Assembly (NCBI GenBank): GCA_028583415.1
Contig: CM053271.1
Coordinates: 84,379,789 to 84,443,788, forward strand
DNA: 64,000 nt
DNA from: Protea cynaroides
Lineage: Eukaryota; Streptophyta; Magnoliopsida; Proteales; Proteaceae
Direction of reading: 5' to 3'
In this document: in pieces, positions 56,229 to 64,000 of the stretch
Numbering within the stretch: the stretch's first letter is position 1
How the letters are laid out: each line of letters opens with the position of its first letter
The notes under the pieces: generated by a model
What the model saw: the letters and a program-made list of their open reading frames with translations, nothing else
What the model was told of the DNA's origin: nothing
The model's database searches: none
Made by a program: the position numbers and the translations under genes

Positions 56229-58406
56229 TGTAAGACCCGCACTCCATGAACCCGATCTAAACCTTTAATTCATGTCGTAACAGGTTCTTTCAATCATCAC
56301 CGGGCCAGACAGGATGAGCGGGTGATAATCAAGTACGAAAATAGACCAAAATTGATAAAAATTGTCATACCAGTCTCATCATACCGGTCTATATACTGGT
56401 CGATCGGTATGTCTGCACAGGCAGACTAGTTAGATCCAAAAACGAATCTCTGTGGGTCCCGCTTACCAAATCTTGAGCCTAGGGACTTTCCTAACGTAGA
56501 GAAACTTCCTAAATCCCAAACTAGTCTATTTAAAGACCCTCTCCTTAAACCTCTTTGATTGTTTCTCATAAACCCTAGAGAGGAAAAAGAGATCGGAAGA
56601 GGAGAAAGAGCTAAGAATGGTAGAAGAGGAGCCGTTGTTAGACGAACAGCACCATAGTTGTGAGCCAACGGTAAGCGCTTGAACTTCTCTCTAAGTTAAG
56701 CATTATAGATGACTGATCATGACTGATTAATACCATGCAAGGCTAGGTATTGATCTAAAACTCTTATTTTGCCGTTAAACCCTAATTGTTTGTTAAACCC
56801 TAGATTCAAATTCTAGGCGATGAATCATAGGAACTAGGACTTGAATGGAACATGAAACAACCTAACTCGTAGCTCAGGCCTAGAATGCATAGGAGAAACC
56901 CTAGAACCAATAATGGGTGACTGACGGAAGGCGAACACCAATTTGGTGGTCTTTCGAAGGCATACCGGTCGACTATACTGGTTGCACTATGTGCGACCGG
57001 TACTGCGACTGGTACCTCTCGGGAGCTGGTTTATAGGGGACCGGTCAACCATACCGGTCCGCACCTTTCCCCACAATGCTACGACCGGTACCTGTGATCG
57101 GTATACACTGTGAGGGTGTTTTCAATCCCAGTTGGTTTTCGACCAACGTGAACCCTAAGAAACTAATTTTAATTCAACTCTAACATCGTGTAAGACCTTA
57201 TGATAGCAAGTTTGGATGCTGTGACGTAGAGCAAGCTAGCAATCAAGCATCAGGTAAGGGAATCGGACCTAAACCCTAACAACTTAATAACATAAAACGT
57301 TGTTTGTAATTATGACTCTGTGGAATGGTGTTTGAGCATACTTGCATGTCATCTTTACTTTCAGTTATTATATTGTTCATGCATACTCGCTATGCTAGGA
57401 TGCGATTGTTAGGCGTGTGATTGTTTTCGTTGGTGTGTGAAATGGGAAGGGCCTGGGGTCTGGGATCATTCCTCACACTAGCACATTTTTGTATCATTTC
57501 TGTCTTAGCATGCTTGGTGCGGGTAGGGTATCAGGGGGAGGAAGTGGCACTGTGGTCTTCGACCTGGCCACTAGACTCGAGCCGTATCTCTATGTCGTAG
57601 GGAGCTGTGCTGGGATAGAGCCTACAGTGATGACATATAGGATTGGTTAGTTGCGAGCCGTTTTTACAAGCCCTCATCAATAGGGGCTTACGTGTTGGTA
57701 TGGGTAGGGCATCAGGGGAAGTGTTGGCGGTGTGTGATCCGAACACTTTAGCTCTATCTCTATTCCATGGTGGGTGTATGTGGGATGACAGTGGTGTTTG
57801 ATCCACTGGGCGGATTTACACACTCGTGTATAGAGGCGCGGTGGCCGTCAATCCTTTCTATAGGACATTGCAAACTTAAAACCAGACCATAATGTGAATG
57901 TTACTCATGCAAGTTGTGTGTTACATTGTCTGATTTTCTTACTGAGCTAAGTTGTGAGCTCACCCTTGTGTACACACTATTTTTAGATGTTGATGCAAGT
58001 TACACTGTGGATGACTATGTGGATGGTCCAGTGTATGGAAGTGCTACTGCCTTGAAAGTGTAAGCAGGGGAGGACGAGCATGACGCTTCATGCGAGTGCC
58101 CTTTCTGCGTGTACCTTTAGGATATGGATGATTTGTTTATTTTATTTAATTCTGTTGGATTTTTTTTAAACGATGTAAAGATGTTCTATTTACGTTTTGG
58201 TGTGGATAATAATTGGTTATTATATTTACAATGTAGAACTAGGTTCATTTAATTTAAGATTTTCGTTGTATTTAATCGTATTCTGATTATGGTTATGTGC
58301 AATGGTTTGTATAAGTGGATACGATCTTATCAAGATCCTGGTGTGAACCATTGGTTCAGTGGCGGTTCACTCACACTTCTGGTTCAGTCAGAATTGGGGT
58401 GTGATA
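56229..58406 (+). repeat. Element A 3' LTR
   Basis: TGTAAGACCC...GTGTGATA, 2178 bp. It contains a donor AACG/GTAAGC at 56670/56671, exon 2 at 57207-57253 and exon 3 at 57987-58120. Confidence 0.93.
57207..58120 (+). pseudogene. LTR-internal mini-ORF, A 3' LTR copy (exons 2-3)
   Basis: Exon 2 (47 nt) reads KFGCCDVEQASNQAS and is open. Exon 3 (134 nt) reads DVDASYTVDDYVDGPVYGSA, TALKV, a stop where others have Gln, then DEHDASCECPFCVYL. As in A's 5' LTR, no ATG-bearing first exon was found. Confidence 0.42.
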
Positions 58407-59435
58407 AAGTGACTGCTGTGTTTGCCGCTCTTCTATTTCTGACATTGTTAGGACTAGTAGAGTTGTAAGATATTTCTTCAACTCATCGAAAGCTTTTTGA
58501 CATTCTTCTATCTATTCGAACTTTTTGGAACCTTTCAACATCTTAAAGAAAAATAAGCAACGATCTACAAATCTGGACATGAATCATCTAAGGGCGACAT
58601 TGCAACCTATAAGCTCTTGAATTTGCTTATGTTTGGATGGCGCCTTTATCTCTAAGATAGCCTCAACTTTGCTGGGTTTGCTTCAATTCCTCTTTGGGAT
58701 ACCATAAATCCAAGGAATTTACCAGAATATACTCCAAAGGCACACTTGGATGGATTCAATTTCATATGATTTGTTTGGAGGACTTCAAATGCTTTTTGCA
58801 GGTCGCTTATATGGCTATAACTCTTCTTGCTTTTGACAAGGAAGTCATCAACATAAACTTTCATATTTCGACCAATCTGCTTCTCAAAAACTTTATTTAC
58901 TAACCGTTGGTAAGTGGCACCAGCATTCTTTAAACCAAAGGCATGACTGTATAGCAGTACAAGCCATCTTTGGTTATAAATGAAGTGTCTTCTTCATCAG
59001 GCTTATGCATCTTTATCTAATTGTAACATGAATATGCATCCATAAATGTAAGCATTTCATGGCCTACAGTAGTATCGATCAGCTTATCTATTCGAATCAA
59101 AGGGTAATAGTCCTTAGGGCATGCTTAATTTAAATCTGTGAAGTCGATACAAATGCACCATTTCTCATTACTTGGGCACCATTACAACATTTGATACCCA
59201 TTGTGGGTACTTTAGTTCTCGAATAAAACCTATTGCCAAGAGTTTATCAACTTCTTGCTTGATGATAGCCTCTCGTTCTGGAGCGAAGTTTTTCTTTTTC
59301 TGCTGCACAAGTTTAAATGACTCATTGACGCTCAATTTGTGCTCCATCATCTTTCTGGATACTCCAAGCATGTCAGAAGCCGACTATGTAAAGACATCCA
59401 TATTACTTTTGAGGTGTTGACCTTTGGATTGTAAT
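58407..59435 (-). pseudogene. Tat-lineage Ty3 pol, 5' half (reverse transcriptase)
   Basis: Minus strand, coding from 59435 leftward: MLGVSRKMMEHKLSVNESFK, FAPEREAIIKQEVDKLLAIG, FIRELKYPQWVSNVVMVPK, then decayed RT text. After that come KVYVDDFLVKS (YVDD catalytic motif, near 58.84 kb), DLQKAFEVLQTNHMKLNPSK and FLGFMVSQRGIEANPAK. At the junction it reads NTAV; the frame resumes as SIVLLKEVEK at 26.53 kb on the other side of element A. Its N-terminal side is cut off by the copia LTR starting at 59436. Confidence 0.85.
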
Positions 59436-61430
59436 TGTTGGCAAAATTGGCTTAGTTTGAGGAGAGAGAGTGTCTGTGGACCCCATTGATGATGTGGTAA
59501 TGTTTCCATTGGTCTGGCAATATTTCTGAAGTGTTACGGCATCATCTTGAAGAACGAAATAAAGAGAGAGACTGTAGAGAGAGAAAAAGGAGAGAGAAAA
59601 TATGGGTGGGACCCACTGTGCCAAGGTGGCATGCCACCATGGCATCCAGCCTGGCCGAGGGCCACGGCACCATAGTGGCAGCCAACCACATGGCCAGCCG
59701 CATGGCACAACAGCATGCCCACAAGACCACTGCCGCATGCCATGCACCAAGCAAAGCAACATTGGCATGCCTTGGTAGCAGGCCAGCAAGCCTTGCATGG
59801 GCCCTAGTCGCTCCCCCAGCAAGCACCCCTCATGTGCTCGACACAATGCCTAGAGAGAAAGTCGACAAATCTTAGAGAGAAGTTCTCTCGGGCAAATTTG
59901 TCTCTACAGGGTTTTGGATTAAAAAAATGGTTACAGACGCCATTTGTTATGATGTTTAGGGGCATTTTTGGCATAAAAAGAGGTCAAGATGTGAGATCGG
60001 CAACAGGAATGAAGCCACAACATCCAGATTCCAAATGGATGGCCTGAAAGAACGCGGGCTAGAGTGTATCTCGGCGGATGCATCATTATGCTCCCGCGCA
60101 GACTGTAATTGGCCAGACGTAGGTTAACAGATTGCATCGTGTCACATGCAAGTAGCGCATTGATTTGGTGTAGCGCGCATACCGTGAGGCACCGCAGTTG
60201 ATCCAGATCCTGCGTTCGATATTGAATCCGATCGAGCCTGACGCGGTTTATTCAGATCCGACGGATGAGAACAAATCCCACCTTTTTGAGTGATATCCAA
60301 TGGCCGATAGAGAAGATTTTGCTGCATCCAATCAGAATGCGACAACACATCGGCATGGTGCGGCTACGGTGCGGCGCTGGTGCGCGGTTATGAAAGGAAG
60401 GATTCCATTTTGAATGTTTTGTTGGCCGAACTTCATGCCATAACTTTCTCATCCGAGCTCGAAATCGGTCCATTCAAGTTGCAGTTTCCATATTTTTGGA
60501 TGCTCTACCTATTGGGCACCATTGGGAGTCGAAATAGGGCTGAAAAAAATCAAAAAGAGTGTTTTGAAGCTTAAGAGAAGGATTTTCTAGGTGTTCATGT
60601 CCTGTGGGATGATTCATCACCAACTACCTCTTCTCTGCTCATTAATGGATTGCTGAATCCCTATGAGAGATTGGTAGACTTTTTATTTTTCCATTCATGG
60701 TGATTATGGGTTGTGTGGAGGAGATAAGAAGCCTATGAGCTAGGTGTGCTCTATGAATCAAGTTTTACTATCATTGAAGGCTGTTCAAGGTTTCTCAAAG
60801 CAGTGTGGAGCTTCAAAAATTATTGTTGGCCATTCAAGAATATCGATTGTGAGATTTTCTCATTCCCTATCTTTTTTAATGTTTTCTATGCACTGTATGC
60901 TAGTATAGGTGAAAAGAAAAAGTAGAATACCTATCTAGTTTGTGGGTTTCATTGTAGGGTAATTCTTATAAGCCCCAAAAATATTTTATTTGTGGTGTGT
61001 TCAGTGGGTGCTGGACACTGGCTGTTAAGCCTGAATCTTGGCATTGCTACGCCCTCTCAGTTTTATGCTGGGAAAATCTAGGGTTAGTATCATTGTCTGT
61101 AAGAGACTAAAAGTTCAGTATTGAGTAAATACGGAGCCCGTGGGGTATTACTCTATGGACTAGCCATCACATACTGTGGTGGTGAACCACGTAATATCTC
61201 TGTGTTCTTTGTGCTTGCTTTCTGGTATATTTTAGAGTGTGTGGAATGGCTTGCAGGTTTGATGTGCAAATCTGGTAGACCTGGCCACTGAGTAGTAGCG
61301 AGGTGGATTTGTATACTCTTGTGTGTATATAAAAATCAGATATCCATCAGCTCTGGGCAATAGTGAATTTATCAGAGAAAAGTTTCAGACATTGATTCAC
61401 CCCCCTCTCAGTGTCATATCAAGTTCATCA
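59436..61430 (+). repeat. SIRE-like copia 5' LTR
   Basis: TGTTGGCAA...TTCATCA. The left part holds a purine-rich GAGAGA block, then a GC-rich GCCATGG/GGCAGCC-type block (59600-59850) that makes spurious ORFs. The right part has GAACCACGTAATATCTCTGTG and ATTCACCCCCCTCTC, typical of U5 in SIRE/Tork-type copia LTRs. Confidence 0.85.
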
Positions 61431-61432
61431 AT

Positions 61433-61444
61433 TGGTATCAGAGC
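61433..61444 (+). promoter_or_regulatory. Copia primer binding site (tRNA-iMet)
   Basis: TGGTATCAGAGC, exact, two bases after the LTR end. Confidence 0.93.
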
Positions 61445-61495
61445 ACCAAGCTTAGTGACCGCTTAATCAGCAACTCAGAAGATCAGAATAAAGAT

Positions 61496-63509
61496 ATGGC
61501 ACCTGGGGAAGGTTTTAACAAGCCCCCATTGTTCGATGGGATGGATTTTGTTTTTTGAAAACGATGAATGGAGGTCTATGTAGGATCTCTTGGTTATGAT
61601 GTTTGGGCTTCTATGAAAAATGGCTACACTCCACATGACACAAATGCTCCCACTGCAGTTGACAAGAAGAATTTTGAGAATAATAGAAAGGCTCTCAATG
61701 CCATTCAAAGGGGACTGACAAATAGTGAACTGGCTAAAATCATGGACTGCAAGACAGCAAAGGAAGTATGGGATAGACTGATCAATATATATGAAGGAGA
61801 TAAGAAGATCAAGACTGTCAAGCTGTAAACATTCAGAGGTCAGTTTGAGAATCTAAAGATGAATGAGGATGAGACCATTGATCAATTCATGAACAGGGTT
61901 AATGAAGTGGTCAATTCCATTAGAGGACTTGGTGAAGACTTAAAAGGTCATATTGTTTGTCAGAAAATTTTAAGGTCTCTTACTCCAAAATTTGAGTTAA
62001 AAGTATCAGCTCTTAAAGAGACCAAGGACTTGGAACAGGTTACTATTGATGAGATTCATGGAGCCTTAATAGCTTTTGAGATGAGGGTTGATCCAGGAAC
62101 CACTAGTGACAAGCAGGTAGCTTTCAAGGCTATGAAGAAGCTGAAAATTTTTGAAAAACAAAATGAGGAAGAAAGTGAAGATGAGGCTACAGCTCATTTC
62201 ACTAGGAAATTGAAGAAGGGTACAGGAAAGTATAAGAACAAGCTTCCATTCAAGTGCTTCAATTGTGGTAAAGTTGGACACTTCGCTGCAAAGTGCCCAA
62301 TGAAGAGTAAGTTTGACAATGATGATGAAGATGATAGAAAAAGCAAGTTTAAAGGAAAGAAAAACTATAACTTCAAGAAAAACAGGTCCAACAGAAAGAG
62401 TTTTATCTCTAAGAGAAGCACTGAAACCTCAGATGATGATTCTGATGAAATCTCAGAAGATGAGCCTAGTGAGGCTTTGTTCATGATTTTCATTCAAGAT
62501 CAATAGAAGAACAAAGATAAAGAAAAATTCTCCTTAAAAAGCAATGAAGAAGGCATTGTGGAATCTATCTCTAGTAGTGAAGAAGAGAAGGGGAATGAAA
62601 TTTCAAGATCTGGTGATGATGAAGAAGGTGAGGTGAATTTTTAGGAAGAGTTTGCTACAGCTATGAAGGAACTCAAGAAAGAAAGGAAATATAATAAGCT
62701 TGCCTCACCAAGATTTGAGAATTCAAGTTGTAGAGTCCAAGAAAATTATTGAAAATCTCATGACTCAACTTGGACAGGTATCTACAGACCACTCTAAATT
62801 AATGATTGAAAATACAGGTTTGAAAGCTCAACTTGAAATACAAGATCCTGTGATAAGTAAATTTGAAGAGCTTGAGAAGGAATTTATTCTGTTAAAAGCA
62901 GAGGTGGCTGAGTATGAAAAAGAAGAGTTTGAAAGACAACAAAAATTGAACAAACCTGATGAGCCAAGCAACACTACAATGCACCCTAGTAGCAGCAAGC
63001 TAGATGGGATTATAAATTCTCAAAGACCTTTCAATGTAAAATTTGGTCTTGGTTTTGATAAGGGAGAAACTTCTAATAATGTAAACTCAAATAGGAAAGG
63101 TCCCATCTCTTTCGTGAAAGAGAGTGGAAAGGGCAAGGCTGCTATGGTTTATGATCAAGAAGAAAATCATGTTCCTATTCTACAGACTAATAATGCAAGG
63201 CAAGGTAGGAGAGTGAAGAAGAGTAATGTCAATGGAGGAAATTATCCAAGTGCACTGCAAAGACAGATAAGGTACATGGCTCCTTCTAGGCCAAGATCTT
63301 ATTTTCAGGGATATTATTATAAATGCAATACTTATGGTCACAAGATAGTTACCTGCAAATTTAATCTGAGAGAAGTTAGATTTGAAAGTAGAAGTCAGTT
63401 TGCTCCCCTTGAAGAAAATTTTGTTGAGTGCTATAACTGTAATAATTTTGGGCATATAGTAAGGAACTGCAGAACCATCTTTCCCCCTATGCCACCTCCA
63501 CAGAGATAG
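61496..63509 (+). pseudogene. SIRE-like copia Gag with extended zinc-knuckle region
   Basis: From ATG 61496: MAPGEGFNKPPLFDGMDFVF, then two TGA codons, MEVYVGSLGYDVWASMKNGY, AKEVWDRLINIYEGDKKIK and a TAA. The next run is MNEDETIDQFMNRVNEVVNS, SLTPKFELKVSALKETKDLE and a CCHC knuckle CFNCGKVGHFAAKC (about 62254-62296). A Lys/Asp/Ser-rich tail has stops at 62504 and 62642. A frameshift near 62700 leads to a coiled coil (SKFEELEKEFILLKAEVAEY). There follows a degenerate knuckle (YYKCNTYGHKIVTC, first Cys lost) and CYNCNNFGHIVRNC before a stop at 63507-63509. Long Gags with several knuckles are seen in SIRE-type elements. Confidence 0.85.
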
Positions 63510-64000
63510 TATGACAGAATTAGAAGCAAGATTCCAAGACAGAAGCAAGATGAAATATCAAAATCAAATAAGAAAGTTTAGGTTCAGAAAAATAGCTCTT
63601 TGGTTGTACAGACAGCTTTCAAGGCCCTTTCAAGGCACAAAATAGTTTTACACCATGGATTCTTGACAGTGGATGTTCGAGTCACATGACAGGAGATAGT
63701 AAGAGGCTTCAAAAGCTTCAACATTATGAAGGAGGCTCAGTCAAGTTTGGTAATGATATTGGTGCAAAGATTGTTAGGAAGGGAAGCATTAGTCTCAACA
63801 ATGGGAAGGTAAAATCTCATGAAGTTCTCTATGTTTCAGGTTTGAAACATAAACTATTGAGTGTTAGTCAGCTTTGTGATAGGGGCCACAGAGTAATTTT
63901 TAGTGATCAAGGATGTGAGATTCGAAGGACTGATAGTGGAAAAATGATGGCAACTGGAAAGAGAACATCAAAAAATCTTTATACATTGTCTGAAGATTTT
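63510..64000 (+). pseudogene. Copia protease region, 3' partial
   Basis: Reads SSLVVQTAFKA, then an 11-bp tandem duplication shifts the frame, and from 63653 PWILDSGCSSHMTGDSKRLQ (Asp-Ser-Gly aspartic protease site), KFGNDIGAKIVRKGSISLNN, HEVLYVSGLKHKLLSVSQLC and so on to the window end. Integrase, RT and RNase H would follow outside the window. Confidence 0.85.

Larger units (their letters stand above)
26532..58406 (+). mobile_element. Element A: Tekay-like Ty3/gypsy chromovirus, with two nested insertions
   Basis: LTRs begin TGTAAGACCC and end GTGTGACA (GTGTGATA in the 3' LTR). The 5' LTR is 26532-27793 plus 38166-39088 and the 3' LTR 56229-58406, each about 2.18 kb. Order: LTR, iMet primer site, antisense ORF, gag, gag-pro intron, pro-RT-RNase H-integrase-chromodomain, polypurine tract, LTR. 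The integrase tail SRKVQHL...VKVHWKSQDVEEITWEEENA is the chromodomain-like end typical of Tekay/Del elements. Removing B (10.4 kb) and C (9.7 kb) leaves about 11.8 kb. It sits in the Tat pol. The left flank ATGCT and right flank AAGT are compatible with a worn target duplication, and the Tat reading frame resumes across the site. Confidence 0.9.
59436..64000 (+). mobile_element. SIRE-like Ty1/copia element, open at window end
   Basis: A 1995-bp LTR (59436-61430), iMet primer site, gag and the start of a copia-type protease. The 3' part lies beyond the window. It abuts the Tat RT remnant directly, so it probably inserted there. The same LTR family appears at 6148-8249. Confidence 0.85.

Noticed and set aside
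59403..59875. ORFs of up to 147 codons on both strands
   Set aside because: Same GC-rich block of the homologous forward LTR; low stop density explains them.

Overview
The window is a piece of a large, AT-rich, repeat-dense flowering-plant nuclear genome. The evidence is a spliced 12-oxophytodienoate reductase (OPR) gene with GT-AG introns, followed by about 58 kb consisting mostly of decayed and nested retrotransposons of plant types: Ty3/gypsy Tat and Tekay-like chromoviruses, Ty1/copia SIRE-like elements, and an RNase H-bearing LINE. No bacterial-type genes, CRISPR arrays, rRNA or tRNA genes were seen.

Layout. 1-137 is a GGT/GGC minisatellite. 792-5493 holds four exons of an OPR gene whose first coding exon is not in the window; intron 3 carries a hAT-type MITE. 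6148-8249 is a reverse-strand SIRE-type LTR, and 8380-11524 a 5'-truncated reverse-strand LINE that stops exactly where a copia-type LTR begins (11525-12036). 12.0-20.5 kb is non-coding and built of tandem arrays (periods of about 24, 158, 36, 57, 145 and 80 bp); its right part resembles a forward Tat/Ogre LTR. 20.9-23.9 kb carries forward remnants of a coiled-coil / putative gypsy-type transposon ORF. It converges on a reverse-strand Tat-lineage pol (24.35-26.53 kb) whose RT half reappears at 58.41-59.44 kb.

The 31.9 kb between those pol halves is a nest. Tekay-like element A (26532-58406) sits in the Tat pol. Element B (27794-38165, TSD CCTTT) sits in A's 5' LTR. A reverse-strand relative, C (42036-51756, TSD TCATC), sits in A's gag. 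A SIRE-like copia element with a 2.0 kb LTR (59436-64000, open at the window edge) cuts off the right part of the Tat element.

The most unusual signals are shared by A, B and C. (1) A short intron of 73-81 nt lies exactly at the Gag/protease boundary, so unspliced RNA would give Gag and spliced RNA Gag-Pol. (2) A small multi-exon reading frame lies inside the LTRs; its last exon (ending in a C-E-C-x2-C motif) is conserved in reading frame between the A/B and C families, mostly through synonymous changes. (3) An antisense ORF lies head-to-head with gag, just inside the primer binding site, and a splice acceptor stands immediately upstream of its ATG. All copies are mutated (stops, frameshifts, lost catalytic residues), so these are inferences about ancestral active elements. 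All alignments were made by eye.
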